Positions 52,505-63,735 of a DNA stretch of 64,000 nt are shown piece by piece. The stretch's first letter is position 1. Each line of letters begins with the position of its first letter. Below the pieces are notes generated by a model, which made no database searches, was not told the origin of the DNA, and worked only from the letters and a program-made list of their open reading frames with translations. A program made the translations under genes and the position numbers. The stretch lies in assembly GCF_045291545.1 (NCBI RefSeq), contig NZ_CP149514.1, forward strand, positions 2,542,001 to 2,606,000, given 5' to 3'. The DNA is from Gallaecimonas sp045291545 (GTDB lineage: Bacteria; Pseudomonadota; Gammaproteobacteria; Enterobacterales; Gallaecimonadaceae).

Positions 52505-52662
52505 TAGTGATCCTTACCTGAGGGGCAATCCTTGTGCCCCTTTTACCAAAAGCGGCCAATCCCTGCAGCTCATCGGCTTCGGGCTGTGACCAGTCTCACA
52601 GGCGCTTGAGCACCTGGCCAAGGCGCTTTAAGGTAAAGCACCCTGATTGCCCGGATGCCGTT

Positions 52663-53280
52663 GTGGATACCCACGTTTTACTGGTTTTTCTCACTACCTT
52701 CTTTTTTGTGTCGATCACCCCCGGCATGTGCATGACCCTGGCCATGACGCTGGGGATGACCGTGGGCGTACGCCGCACCGCCTGGATGATGGCCGGTGAA
52801 CTGCTGGGCGTGGCGGTGGTAGCGGTATCGGCTGTAGTCGGGGTGGCCGCCATCATGCTCAACTACCCACTGGTGTTTCACATCGGTAAGTATTTGGGCG
52901 GTGCCTATCTACTGTATCTGGGCGTGCAGATGTGGCGCTCCCGTGGCCGCCTGGCCCTACGCCCGGACGACGCCCCGCGCAGCGTAGGCCGCCGGGCACT
53001 GGCGGTACAAGGTTTTGTGACCGCCGTCGCCAACCCCAAAGGCTGGGCCTTTATGGTGTCGCTGCTGCCCCCCTTCATTGACACCAGCCGCCCGCTGACC
53101 GGGCAACTGGCACTGCTGGTAGGGATGATCCTCTGCACCGAACTGGTCAGCCTGCTGCTCTACGCCAGCGGCGGCAAACAACTGGGGCGTTTTTTCAGCC
53201 GGGGCCGCAACCTGACACTGGTGAACCGTATCGCCGGCACCCTGATGATGGCCGTCGGGGTGTGGCTGGCATTGGAGTAA
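52663..53280 (+). CDS. LysE-family translocator
   Basis: A 205-residue amino-acid exporter of the LysE/RhtB type. Start is the GTG at 52663, giving VDTHVLLVFLTTFFFVSITPGMCM, the family's usual N-terminus, with length close to 205; an open frame back to 52534 adds an unlikely basic stretch. Five to six membrane segments are visible, with TPGMCM in the first helix and GFVTAVANPKGWAFM in the third, both diagnostic. Substrate unknown. Confidence 0.9.
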   Translation: MDTHVLLVFLTTFFFVSITPGMCMTLAMTLGMTVGVRRTAWMMAGELLGVAVVAVSAVVGVAAIMLNYPLVFHIGKYLGGAYLLYLGVQMWRSRGRLALRPDDAPRSVGRRALAVQGFVTAVANPKGWAFMVSLLPPFIDTSRPLTGQLALLVGMILCTELVSLLLYASGGKQLGRFFSRGRNLTLVNRIAGTLMMAVGVWLALE

Positions 53281-53306
53281 AAAAGCCGCTTTCGCGGCCT
53301 TTTTTC
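53279..53306. terminator. Bidirectional terminator between LysE gene and hutI
   Basis: AAAAAAGCCGC-TTTC-GCGGCCTTTTTT hairpin filling the gap between the two convergent stop codons. Confidence 0.85.
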
Positions 53307-54530
53307 TTACCGGCGCAGGCCACTGACTTCTTTGCCTTCCACCCAGAGCTGGCGCAGTGGCCGCACCCCGAACTGGTAGCAAAGTTCGGCAGGTTCGCTG
53401 ATATCCCATAGTGCCAGGTCGGCTTTTTTACCCACGGCCAAACTGCCGATCTCAGCCTCCAGGCCCAACGCTTTGGCGCCGTTTAAGGTAACGCCCAGCA
53501 AGGCTTCATCGGGGGTCAGGCGGAACAGCGTGCAGGCCATGTTCAGCATCAGCAGCAGGGAACTCAGCGGCGAGGTGCCGGGGTTTAGGTCGGTAGCAAT
53601 GGCCATGGGTACGCCATATTGGCGCAACAGTGCGATAGGCGGCAGCTTGGTTTCACGCAGGAAGTAAAAAGCTCCGGGCAGCAATACCGCGGTGGTACCA
53701 CTGGCTTTGATGGCCTTGATACCGGCTTCGTCCAGGTATTCGAGGTGGTCCACCGACAGGGCCTGATACTGAGCCGCCATGGCCGACCCACCCAGGTTCG
53801 ACAGCTGCTCGGCGTGCAGTTTTACCGGCAGGCCATGGGCCCTGGCGGCATCAAACACCTTACGGGTTTGCGCCAGTGAAAAGCCTACGCCTTCACAAAA
53901 GGCATCCACGGCGTCGGCCAGCCCTGCCCTGGCTATGGCCGGTAGCATCTCGCTGCATACCCGATCGATATAGGCGTCCGGGTCGTCCTGATATTCTGCC
54001 GGCACCGCATGAGCGCCAAGAAAAGTGGTGCGAATACGCTGCGGCATGTGTTCACCCAACAGCCGCGCCACTTCCAGGCATTTTTGTTCGCTGGCCAGCT
54101 CCAGCCCATAACCGGACTTGATTTCTACCGTGGTCACACCTTCATCCAGCAGCGCCCGCAAGCGGGCGCGGCCACTGTGATACAGCTGCTCGGCGCTTTC
54201 CTCGCGGGTGGCGCGCACTGTGCTCATGATGCCGCCACCGGCACGGGCGATGTCTTCATAGCTGGCGCCTTCAAGGCGCAGGGCAAACTCGCGGGCACGG
54301 CTGCCGCCGTACACCAGGTGGGTATGGCAATCGACAAAACCCGGTAACAGCCAGCCACCCTGGCCGTCGATGACCGGCAGCAGTGGGTCCAGCGCCGGTA
54401 ATTCCGTTTGTTTACCAAGCCAGGCAATGCGGCCATCACTGACCGCCAGCGCCGCCGCCGGCAGGTGCCCAGCTGGCCCCATGGTGGCCAGATTGACGTT
54501 AACAATGACCCAATCCCAGTTCGCCGACAT
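53307..54530 (-). CDS. hutI: Imidazolonepropionase
   Basis: A 407-residue metal-dependent amidohydrolase that opens the imidazolone ring, the third step of histidine breakdown. Zinc ligands in VDCHTHLVYGG, later HAEQLSNLGG and the VDHLEYLD segment, and the substrate-binding FLGAHAVPAEY are present. The ATG at 54530 has GAGGAAG upstream. A HutC-type operator lies 15 bases before the start. It is divergent from hutC-hutU-hutH. Confidence 0.96.
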   Translation of the reverse strand: MSANWDWVIVNVNLATMGPAGHLPAAALAVSDGRIAWLGKQTELPALDPLLPVIDGQGGWLLPGFVDCHTHLVYGGSRAREFALRLEGASYEDIARAGGGIMSTVRATREESAEQLYHSGRARLRALLDEGVTTVEIKSGYGLELASEQKCLEVARLLGEHMPQRIRTTFLGAHAVPAEYQDDPDAYIDRVCSEMLPAIARAGLADAVDAFCEGVGFSLAQTRKVFDAARAHGLPVKLHAEQLSNLGGSAMAAQYQALSVDHLEYLDEAGIKAIKASGTTAVLLPGAFYFLRETKLPPIALLRQYGVPMAIATDLNPGTSPLSSLLLMLNMACTLFRLTPDEALLGVTLNGAKALGLEAEIGSLAVGKKADLALWDISEPAELCYQFGVRPLRQLWVEGKEVSGLRR

Positions 54531-54544
54531 CACTTCCTCACAGC

Positions 54545-54556
54545 TTGTATATACAA
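54545..54556. promoter_or_regulatory. HutC operator between hutI and hutC
   Basis: TTGTATATACAA, a perfect 12-base palindrome matching the CTTGTAT..ATACAAG-type HutC site known from Pseudomonas and Klebsiella. It lies 15 bases upstream of hutI and 24 upstream of hutC, so one repressor dimer could close both directions. Confidence 0.88.
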
Positions 54557-54579
54557 CCTGACTGTGCCACATTGTCGCC

Positions 54580-55310
54580 ATGTGCAACAAGCCCTTTTCT
54601 GCCATGAGCAAGTTTGAACCTATTCGCCGCTGGCTGCTCGACAGCATTGATGACGGCGACCTCAGCCCCGGCGATGCAGTACCCTCGGAAAACCAGCTGG
54701 CCGAGCAATTTGGTGTGTCGCGGATGACCGCCCGGCGGGCCCTGAGTGAGCTGGTCGCCTCCGGCATGCTGGAACGGCGCCAGGGCCAGGGCACCTTTGT
54801 GGCAGAGCTCAAGGCGCAGAGTGCGCTACTAACCATTCGTAATATTGCTGATGAGATCAGCGAACGCGGCGGCCAGCATCAGGCGCGGGTACTGAGCCTG
54901 GGCACCCAGCCTTGCCCGGCCGATGTGGCAAGGCTACTGGCCGTTCCGGTGGCCAGCTGCATTGGCCTGTCACGCATTCTGCACAGCGACGGTGATGCTC
55001 CACTGCAACTGGAGCTGCGTTACGTCAATCTGGCGCTGGTGCCAGATTACCTGGCCCAGGATTTCAGCCGCCATACACCTCATGAATATTTAAGTGCCGT
55101 CGCACCGCTGACCGCTGCTCACCACTGGGTAGAAGCGGTAGCCGCTGACGACAGCCACGCCAAACACCTGCAGGTTGCGCCAAACAGCCCGCTACTGAAA
55201 CTGACCCGGCTGACCCGCGCCCGCCAGGGCATTGTCAGCCTGGCTCGTCTTTATCATCCCAGCCACTACCGGCTGGGGGGCCAAGTGCCCATGACGTTGG
55301 GGGAGACCTT

Positions 55311-55314
<4 letters not shown>
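54580..55314 (+). CDS. hutC: Histidine utilisation repressor HutC (GntR family)
   Basis: A 244-residue GntR/HutC-type repressor that releases DNA when urocanate is bound. N-terminal winged helix: DAVPSENQLAEQFGVSRMTARRAL; C-terminal chorismate-lyase-like ligand domain (about 95-240). The start is at 54580 or, 24 bases later, at ATG 54604, giving MSKFEPIRRW. No strong Shine-Dalgarno. It overlaps hutU by 4 bases (ATGA). Confidence 0.94.
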
Positions 55315-56980
<1,666 letters not shown>

Positions 56981-56981
<1 letters not shown>

Positions 56982-58513
56982 TGTTTAAGCTCGTTCTGAC
57001 CCCCGGCCAACTCAGCCTGGCCACCTTGCGGCAAGTGGCGCGCGGCCCGGTGCAGGTAAGCCTGGCCGACAGTGCCTGGCCGGCCATTGACGCCAGCGCC
57101 GCCCAGGTACAAAAAGTCATCGAAGAAGACCGTACTGTCTATGGCATCAACACCGGTTTTGGCTTGCTGGCCAATACCCGCATTGCCCGCCACGAGCTCG
57201 AAGAGCTGCAACGGCGCATTGTGCTGTCGCACGCGGCCGGCATTGGCGAGCTGATGAGCGAAGACACCGTACGGCTGTTGATGGTGTTGAAACTCAACTC
57301 CCTGGCTCGCGGCTACTCCGGCATTCGCCGGCAGGTACTGGAAGGCTTAATGGCGCTGATCAACGCCGAGGTTTACCCCTGTATCCCGAAAAAGGGTTCC
57401 GTGGGCGCTTCCGGTGATCTGGCGCCGCTGTCGCACATGGTCTGCCCGCTAATAGGCGAAGGCGAGGTGTTGCACAAGGGCGAAAAACTCAGCGCCCGCG
57501 ACGGCCTGAAACTCGCCGGCATGCAGCCACTGACCCTGGCCGCCAAAGAAGGCCTGGCGCTGCTGAACGGCACCCAGGCGTCCACCGCTTTTGCCCTGCA
57601 AGGACTGTTTGCCGCCGAAGATCTGTTTGTGGCTGGCGCCGTGGTTGGCGCCACCAGTGTTGAAGCCGCGCTCGGTTCACGGCGCCCCTTCGACCCCCGC
57701 ATCCATGCCGTGCGCGGGCAACAAGGGCAAATCGATGCCGCCGCTCTGTATCGCCACTTGCTGGGGGCGACCTCCGAAGTGGGCGCATCACATGCCAACT
57801 GTGACAAAGTGCAAGACCCTTATAGCCTGCGCTGCCAACCACAGGTAATGGGCGCCTGCCTGACCCAGATCCGTCAGGCCGCCGAGGTGCTGCATGCCGA
57901 AGCCAACGGCGTTACCGACAACCCGCTGGTCTTTGCCGAGGATGACGACATCATCAGCGGCGGTAATTTCCACGCCGAGCCGGTGGCCATGGCCGCCGAT
58001 AACCTGGCGCTGGCGATCAGTGAAATCGGCGCCCTATCAGAGCGGCGGATGGCACTGCTGATCGACAAGCACTTGTCTGGCCTGCCAGCCTTTTTGGTCA
58101 ACAACGGTGGGGTGAATTCGGGCTTTATGATTGCCCAGGTGACTGCCGCCGCACTGGCTTCTGAAAACAAATCGCTGGCGCACCCGGCGTCGGTCGACAG
58201 CCTGCCTACCAGCGCCAACCAGGAAGACCATGTGTCTATGGCTACCTTCGCGGCCCGGCGGCTGGCCGACATGGCCGCCAATACCCGTGGCGTGCTGGCC
58301 GTGGAATACCTGGCAAGCTGCCAGGGCCTGGATTTCCGGGCGCCGTTAAAGGCAGCCCCGGCCATCGAAAGTGCCAAGGCAACGTTGCGTGCTCAGGTAC
58401 CGTTTTACGACCAGGACCGCTACATGGCGGCAGATATCGAAGCGGCCGACCAACTGCTGGCCAGTGCCGTATTAAACCCCTTGGCCCCCAACGGGTTACT
58501 ACCCAGCCTCTAA
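56981..58513 (+). CDS. hutH: Histidine ammonia-lyase
   Basis: A 510-residue enzyme that deaminates histidine to urocanate. The MIO cofactor is made from Ala143-Ser144-Gly145 in GSVGASGDLAPLSH. Other active-site segments, YGINTGFGLL and GGNFHAEPVAMAADN, are intact. Start ATG overlaps the hutU stop by one base, so the two are coupled. A terminator follows 8 bases later. Confidence 0.98.
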
Positions 58514-58520
58514 AAACAAC

Positions 58521-58541
58521 AGGCCCCGAAGGGGGCCTTTT
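58521..58541 (+). terminator. Terminator of the hutCUH operon
   Basis: GGCCCC-GAA-GGGGGCC followed by TTTT, 8 bases past the hutH stop. Confidence 0.8.
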
Positions 58542-58588
58542 GCATATTGCCAGGCAGTGGCATTATCAAAGCGCTGTGGAGGCTTGCC

Positions 58589-58891
58589 ATGTTGCTGCTG
58601 TTTATTGCCAATATCCTGATCATCACCGCCATTTTGTTTGTGGTGGCGGTGATACTGAACCTACCCCGGGAGCCGAAAAAACTGCTGCTGGCGGCTACGG
58701 TATCCACCTTACTGACCCTGTTGACAGACCTACCGGTTATCGGCCCGTTTTTGCCATTTTTGGGGCTATATATGGTGCTGGTAGGCCCTTCTTATGAATC
58801 CCATCAGGGTATGCTGAAACTGTGCATTATCACCGGCATTATTCACTTTCTGATCAACGCGTTGTTGTTAAGCCCTATGCTTAGCCGCTAA
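58589..58891 (+). CDS. Unknown small membrane protein
   Basis: A 100-residue protein with three to four hydrophobic segments (MLLLFIANILIITAILFVV, LLLAATVSTLLTLLTDL, LGLYMVLVG and IITGIIHFLINALLL). I start at ATG 58589, with GGAGG upstream, instead of the open frame from 58547. No family recognised. It stands alone between hutH and an M14 peptidase gene. Confidence 0.78.
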   Translation: MLLLFIANILIITAILFVVAVILNLPREPKKLLLAATVSTLLTLLTDLPVIGPFLPFLGLYMVLVGPSYESHQGMLKLCIITGIIHFLINALLLSPMLSR

Positions 58892-58946
58892 AACCGCCGG
58901 GGGTTATTTGCTATGGTGTGCCCTGGCGAGTTGAGGCGAACAAATC

Positions 58947-59855
58947 ATGACCTATCCCATCGGCACTCCCGGGCAACCCTGGGGTGAAACAGAAAAAGCG
59001 CAATGGCTGGCCAAACAGACTATTCAGCGCAGCTACCAGCAAGAAGTAGTGGACGCCATTACCGCCTTGCCGGCAGCACTGGCGCGTGTGCAGTATGGCG
59101 AACTCAGCTATACCCCTGGCCGCTACCCGTTACTGGCACTGCAAACCCCCAACTGGCAGCCCGATAAGCCGTTGGTGCTTATCACCGGTGGTATCCACGG
59201 TTATGAAACCAGTGGCGTGCAAGGTGCTCTACAGTTTGCCCGCGAGCACGCTCTGGACTACGCCAAGTCGTTTAATTTGCTGATGGTGCCTTGTGTCAGC
59301 CCGTGGGGTTATGAGGTGATTAACCGCTGGAACCCCAAGGCACTGGACCCAAACCGCTCCTTCTTTGCCGACAGCCCGGCAGAAGAATCGGCGGCCTTGA
59401 TGGCTTTGGTCGCCGCCCAGTCGCAGCCTTTTTTAGCGCACATTGATCTGCACGAAACCACCGACAGCGATGAAAGCGAGTTTCGCCCGGCCCTGGCAGC
59501 CCGAGACGGTAAGGTATTTGAGCCCGGTATCGTGCCGGATGGTTTTTATGTGGTGGATAACAGCGCGCAGCCGCAACCGGCCTTTCAACAAGCCATTATT
59601 GCCGCGGTAGCCAAAGTCACACATATTGCCCCGGCCGACAGCGATGGCCAGATCATCGGCTCACCGGTGGTGCAGCCCGGCGTGATTGCCTACCCGCTGA
59701 AAACGCTGGGCCTGTGTGCCAGCGTCACTGGCGCCCCTTACACCTGCACTACTGAAGTTTACCCGGATAGCCCCAGCGCCACCGCCGCGGTTTGTAACCA
59801 GGCGCAGGTGGCCGCACTCTGTGGTGCCCTGGCGTACTTGCAGCAGCACCGGTAG
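58947..59855 (+). CDS. M14-family metallocarboxypeptidase, cytoplasmic
   Basis: A 302-residue zinc peptidase of the M14 fold without a signal peptide. The first zinc ligands are in GGIHGYETSG (HxxE), the third in HIDLHETTDSD, and TTEVYPDSP near the C-terminus carries the catalytic Glu. Members of this group release C-terminal residues from peptides or process peptidoglycan peptides or related amide-linked compounds. Substrate not predictable. GAGGCG upstream of the ATG. Confidence 0.85.
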   Translation: MTYPIGTPGQPWGETEKAQWLAKQTIQRSYQQEVVDAITALPAALARVQYGELSYTPGRYPLLALQTPNWQPDKPLVLITGGIHGYETSGVQGALQFAREHALDYAKSFNLLMVPCVSPWGYEVINRWNPKALDPNRSFFADSPAEESAALMALVAAQSQPFLAHIDLHETTDSDESEFRPALAARDGKVFEPGIVPDGFYVVDNSAQPQPAFQQAIIAAVAKVTHIAPADSDGQIIGSPVVQPGVIAYPLKTLGLCASVTGAPYTCTTEVYPDSPSATAAVCNQAQVAALCGALAYLQQHR

Positions 59856-59859
59856 CACC

Positions 59860-61875
59860 TCAGTGGCCATTTTTTTGCAGGATCAGGCCCTTGTCGATGG
59901 CGTCCTGTAACTGCTGGTAAAGGTTACCGCTGTCGAGTAGGTTAGCTGGGGCCAGCTCCAGTGCCTGCAATGACACCCAGCTGCTTTGGCCAGTTTCATC
60001 CAGCTGGCGGTTGGCCTGGGCCAAGCTAAAGCGCAGCACTTCCTGCAAGACGCTGACCGGCAGCATGGTGTGGCGCTGGCGCAAAGTGGGGAACCAGTTG
60101 AACGCCACCGCGATGCGATCCTCACTGAGCCCCAGGTCGTGCGTAAAACGGCGGGTCAGTTCCGCCAGTTGCTCAAATAGCGTTTGCAGCTGTGGCGATG
60201 TCCACTCCAGTACCAGCAACAGGTGCTGATCCTGTAGCTGTGCCAGTTGCAGGCAGTGGCCACAGCGCTGTTCAATGCGCCGGCAATATTCCCGCAGCAG
60301 CTGGCCACTTTCATGGGTACCAGCCAGCCTGGGCAGCAAGCGGATAAACAGCGGGTTGAGGCTCAGCAGTAATAACGGCGCCGGCTCGCTGCCACCACGC
60401 TCCCAGGCTAAATTGTAGGCTTGCTGTACCTTTTCCAGCTGCGGCCCCAGCGCATCGGCCAGGCCATGGCTGTTAACCAGCCCGGACAATGAATGGCGAG
60501 TCAGCCGCTGGCTTTTTTCCGCCAGTGTCTGACGCAGCGCCTGGCGCCGTAACCACAGCCACAGGCTGAGCAGTAACACCGCCAGTAACAGGGCGCCCAG
60601 GGCTACCACCACCCAGTGCCAGAGCGTCAGGTTCTGCTCCAGCAGTAATCGTTGCCGCTCACTGTGGCGCAGCCGGTCAGCCTGGTTGACCTGTTCGGTC
60701 AAACGCTTGATGGCCTGACGGCCGTCCTTGAGGTCATCGTTGTCGAGCTTTTCCCGTAGCGCCATAGCCTGGCGTAATTGCGCCGCTTCGGCGGGGCTAT
60801 CCCCCAACTGTTGATATAAGTCGGCCAACCGCTCATGGGCTTTTTGCCGCTCCCGCCAGGAGGAAATGTCGTCCCGCTTGGCAAACAGACTCAGGGCTTC
60901 ATTCAGGTCGGCAATGCCCAGTTGCGTGGTACTGGCCAGCTCTGCACGCATACTGAGCGCCGTACCCAGATAAAAACTGACCTTGTTTTTGCGGTAGATC
61001 GCAATGGCCCGGTTCAGGTTTTGCAGCGCCTGCGCCTGCTTATCGGGCATGCTCTGATAGAGGCTGGCAATATTGAGCAGCACTTTTGCCTGTGACAGCA
61101 GGCGGTGCTGCTTGCGATACCAATCCAGTGCATGAAACGACGCCACCAGCGCCAGATCATGCTCGCCGCTTTGTTCATAGACCACAGAGATACCGACCAT
61201 CAGATCCGGGATCTGCCGCTCAGCAGGGATTTTTTCGGCCAGTGTCAGTGCTTGCTGCAAGAACCGCAGCGCTTTGTCGTAGGCGTGGTTAACACGGAAG
61301 ATACGCCCCTTGGTGGCCAGAATTTTCAGCTGTAACTGGTCATCCGGCTGGCGTAACAAACGCAGTGAAGCTTCATCCAGATAATTGAGTGCACTGACCA
61401 TTTCATCACGCCGGTAGGCCAGCTGCCCAAGCCGAAACAATGCCCGCGCCTGCGCCTTGGCGACCTGGCGTTGTTCCGCCTGGTTGAGAGCAAGCTGGAA
61501 GTACTGTTCGGCCTGCTCAAAGCGCCCCAGATACTGGTTCAGTGAGCCTTGTTCTATCCAGATATCCATTTGTACCGGTAGCGCCTGCACACTATGCAGG
61601 CCACTGACGGCGCTGGCGGCTTCTTTGAGTGTTTGTAATGACTGCTGATACTGGCGCTTTACCCGGCTTTCAATGTTCGCCTTGATATACAGCACTTCAC
61701 CCAGAACCAAAGGTTGCTTGCCTGCCCGCGCTTCAACCAAGGCCGGAGCTACCAACTGGGTTAATTGCTGGCGATACTGAGGGTCAGCGTTATGGGCCAT
61801 GGCATAACGCAAATCATCAACCGCCGAGGCTGACGCCAGCCAGGGCAGTAGCAGTAACCCCCAGATGTATTTCAT
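59860..61875 (-). CDS. TPR protein with one membrane segment and a probable degenerate GGDEF-like domain
   Basis: A 671-residue protein: signal peptide 1-18, five or six TPR units in the periplasm (about 30-390), a basic region, one membrane segment at about 425-448 (WVVVALGALLLAVLLLSLWLW), then a cytoplasmic domain of about 215 residues. That domain begins RHSLSGLVNSHGLADAL, where diguanylate cyclases have DxLTGLxNR, and has LQDQHLLLVLEW where the GG(D/E)EF signature belongs. The catalytic residues are gone, so I expect a sensor or scaffold, not a cyclase. This domain call is inference. It overlaps the gene upstream by 4 bases. Confidence 0.75.
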   Translation of the reverse strand: MKYIWGLLLLPWLASASAVDDLRYAMAHNADPQYRQQLTQLVAPALVEARAGKQPLVLGEVLYIKANIESRVKRQYQQSLQTLKEAASAVSGLHSVQALPVQMDIWIEQGSLNQYLGRFEQAEQYFQLALNQAEQRQVAKAQARALFRLGQLAYRRDEMVSALNYLDEASLRLLRQPDDQLQLKILATKGRIFRVNHAYDKALRFLQQALTLAEKIPAERQIPDLMVGISVVYEQSGEHDLALVASFHALDWYRKQHRLLSQAKVLLNIASLYQSMPDKQAQALQNLNRAIAIYRKNKVSFYLGTALSMRAELASTTQLGIADLNEALSLFAKRDDISSWRERQKAHERLADLYQQLGDSPAEAAQLRQAMALREKLDNDDLKDGRQAIKRLTEQVNQADRLRHSERQRLLLEQNLTLWHWVVVALGALLLAVLLLSLWLWLRRQALRQTLAEKSQRLTRHSLSGLVNSHGLADALGPQLEKVQQAYNLAWERGGSEPAPLLLLSLNPLFIRLLPRLAGTHESGQLLREYCRRIEQRCGHCLQLAQLQDQHLLLVLEWTSPQLQTLFEQLAELTRRFTHDLGLSEDRIAVAFNWFPTLRQRHTMLPVSVLQEVLRFSLAQANRQLDETGQSSWVSLQALELAPANLLDSGNLYQQLQDAIDKGLILQKNGH

Positions 61876-62333
61876 AGCCCTTGCCCGTTGTTGAGGAAAA
61901 AGCCTGCCAGATACAACACCCCGGCTTCAGATAACAGCAAAGCCAGAACGGCCATCAAAGACAGATAAGCAATAACCCACAGTGGCCGCCGGTTTTTCAG
62001 CGTCGGCATTAACCGATAACGCCAGCCCCACCACAGCCCAGCCAGCATTGCCGTACCCAGGGTTTTTGTGGCCAGCAATTTGCCGGCCTGGGTACTGAGA
62101 TCCCACAACTGATGAACATTGGCGGCATTGAGCCAGCTCAAGGCAATGCCAGAGCCGGCCATCAGCAAAAAGAGTGGCCAACTGGCCCGCTCAAAGGCCA
62201 TGGCAAAGTCAGCCAGTGGCTGCCATTCGCCACGGCGCAGCGCCTGTGGCAATAGCACCAATAATGACAGCAACACCGCGCCAGCCAGTAAAATCGTGCC
62301 AAGCAGGTGCAGGCTGAGTATGTAGTAATACAT
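61872..62333 (-). CDS. Unknown four-helix membrane protein (DUF2269-like)
   Basis: A 153-residue membrane protein with four segments (HLLGTILLAGAVLLSLLVLL, ASWPLFLLMAGSGIALSWL, ATKTLGTAMLAGLWWGW, and WVIAYLSLMAVLALLLSEAGVL). Spaced histidine/Trp residues near the membrane ends resemble DUF2269/CopD-type integral membrane proteins. Its stop overlaps the TPR gene start (ATGA), so they are translated together. Confidence 0.7.
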   Translation of the reverse strand: MYYYILSLHLLGTILLAGAVLLSLLVLLPQALRRGEWQPLADFAMAFERASWPLFLLMAGSGIALSWLNAANVHQLWDLSTQAGKLLATKTLGTAMLAGLWWGWRYRLMPTLKNRRPLWVIAYLSLMAVLALLLSEAGVLYLAGFFLNNGQGL

Positions 62334-62396
62334 GGCGTTAACATCCTTTTGCTGGCATGTTAGCCCTCAGCAACGGCAGCCGCAATTGAGAAGCTT

Positions 62397-62822
62397 ATGA
62401 AAATCCTTACTTTTATTCTGGGATTATTGTTATGTGCACCAGCACTGGCCGGTGACAAGCAGGCTATCAGCCAATTGCTGGCTGGCCAGGCCGCAGCCTG
62501 GAACCGGGGCGATCTGAATGCCTTTATGGCCCCCTATTGGCACAGCAAACAATTACGTTTTGCCTCTGGCGGCACAGTCACTTATGGCTGGCAGGCAACA
62601 CTGGACCATTATCGTGCCCGCTACCAGGACCGCAAGGCCATGGGGCAACTGGTTTTTCAGGTACGCGATATCAAGCTACTGGGCCAGCATGCACTGGTGT
62701 TCGGGCACTGGCAGCTTAATAGAGAAAAGGACCAGCCCCAGGGCCTGTTCACCCTGTTGCTGGCCAAAAGGAAGAATGGGAAATGGCAAATAGTGGCGGA
62801 CCATACTTCGTCCGCCCACTGA
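62397..62822 (+). CDS. Secreted NTF2-like/SnoaL-fold protein
   Basis: A 141-residue exported protein: signal peptide 1-18 (ILTFILGLLLCAPALA), then a domain starting ISQLLAGQAAAWNRGDLNAFM and ending WQIVADHTSSAH, the layout of DUF4440/SnoaL-like NTF2 folds. Such domains serve as small-molecule binding pockets or enzymes; no function is assigned. GAGAAG precedes the ATG. The adjoining DUF2807 gene converges on it. Confidence 0.85.
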   Translation: MKILTFILGLLLCAPALAGDKQAISQLLAGQAAAWNRGDLNAFMAPYWHSKQLRFASGGTVTYGWQATLDHYRARYQDRKAMGQLVFQVRDIKLLGQHALVFGHWQLNREKDQPQGLFTLLLAKRKNGKWQIVADHTSSAH

Positions 62823-62825
62823 CAC

Positions 62826-63563
62826 TTACTGTTTGCGGGTGACCGTGCCGGAACCTAAGATCCGCGGGCTGACCTCCGGCGAACCGATGTATTCAATATT
62901 ACCGCTGCCGGCAATATCGATGCTCAGTTTGTCGCTGGCGCTCAGCTGCACTTTACCGCTGCCGGCAATGTCGACATCCGCACGACGGCTTTTCAGGCCA
63001 AAGGCATGCAGGCTGCCACTGCCAGCAATATCCAGGCTAAGGCGATCTACCTTGCCGCTGTTGATGGTCACGGAGCCAGAGCCAGCCACGTCTGCATCCA
63101 GGTGCTGATACTGGGCACTGTTCATGGTGACGTTACCTGAACCGGCCATATCCAGTTTCAGGTGCTCACCGCTAAAGTCACCCACATTGACGCTACCGCT
63201 GCCAGCCGCCGACAGTTTTTCCAGCTGTTTGAGGTGAATGTGAATAACAATGGGCTTGCTGGGGCGAAGGTCGTAGCCGCGTTTACTACGCACAGACAAT
63301 TCATCACCACTGACTTTCACGACGATATAAGGCATCAGGTTTTTTTCCGCCTCGATGCGCATATCTCCGCTGCCATTATCAATGGTCACTTGCGCGGGCA
63401 ATGCAATTTCAACCTCATCGACGTCGCTGGACACCGCATGCTCAACGGTGGTGACGTCGCCGTTTCCTTTCACGTCATCACTGCCCCACCAGGCAAAAGC
63501 ACTGAAGTGAGCGCTGAGCAAAAGTAAACCGGCCGTGGCCAGTACCAGATGTTTCGGTTTCAT
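62826..63563 (-). CDS. Exported DUF2807 (auto-transporter adhesin head GIN) protein
   Basis: A 245-residue exported protein. Signal peptide 1-24, then from about residue 115 a right-handed beta-helix-like series of 18-20-residue repeats, each starting AGSG (AGSGSVNVGDFSGEHLKLDM, AGSGNVTMNSAQYQHLDADV, and so on, five to six copies). DUF2807 proteins are common in Bacteroidetes and marine gammaproteobacteria, with a likely surface or envelope role; function not established. Strong GGAGA site upstream of ATG 63563. Confidence 0.88.
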   Translation of the reverse strand: MKPKHLVLATAGLLLLSAHFSAFAWWGSDDVKGNGDVTTVEHAVSSDVDEVEIALPAQVTIDNGSGDMRIEAEKNLMPYIVVKVSGDELSVRSKRGYDLRPSKPIVIHIHLKQLEKLSAAGSGSVNVGDFSGEHLKLDMAGSGNVTMNSAQYQHLDADVAGSGSVTINSGKVDRLSLDIAGSGSLHAFGLKSRRADVDIAGSGKVQLSASDKLSIDIAGSGNIEYIGSPEVSPRILGSGTVTRKQ

Positions 63564-63735
63564 CGTGTTGTCTCCTAGACAGTGTTACCAACAAAATAGC
63601 AACCCTCGTGCCAAAGAGTTAACTCAATGAATTTTATTGATTATTTTATATATGCCGAGTATTCAAGGAAGCTTTTGTGGTGTGATTAACCAGATTGCTG
63701 CGAACTTCGCCACCTTAGAATCGTGGCGAAGCTCA
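63564..63735. other. AT-rich intergenic region
   Basis: Contains the promoter side of the DUF2807 gene. The stretch 63620-63660 is AT-rich. I see no gene or clear terminator here. Confidence 0.5.

Noticed and set aside
52534..52662. N-terminal extension of the LysE-family protein from ATG 52534
   Set aside because: It adds 43 polar, basic residues before the first membrane helix; family members begin at the position matched by the GTG at 52663.
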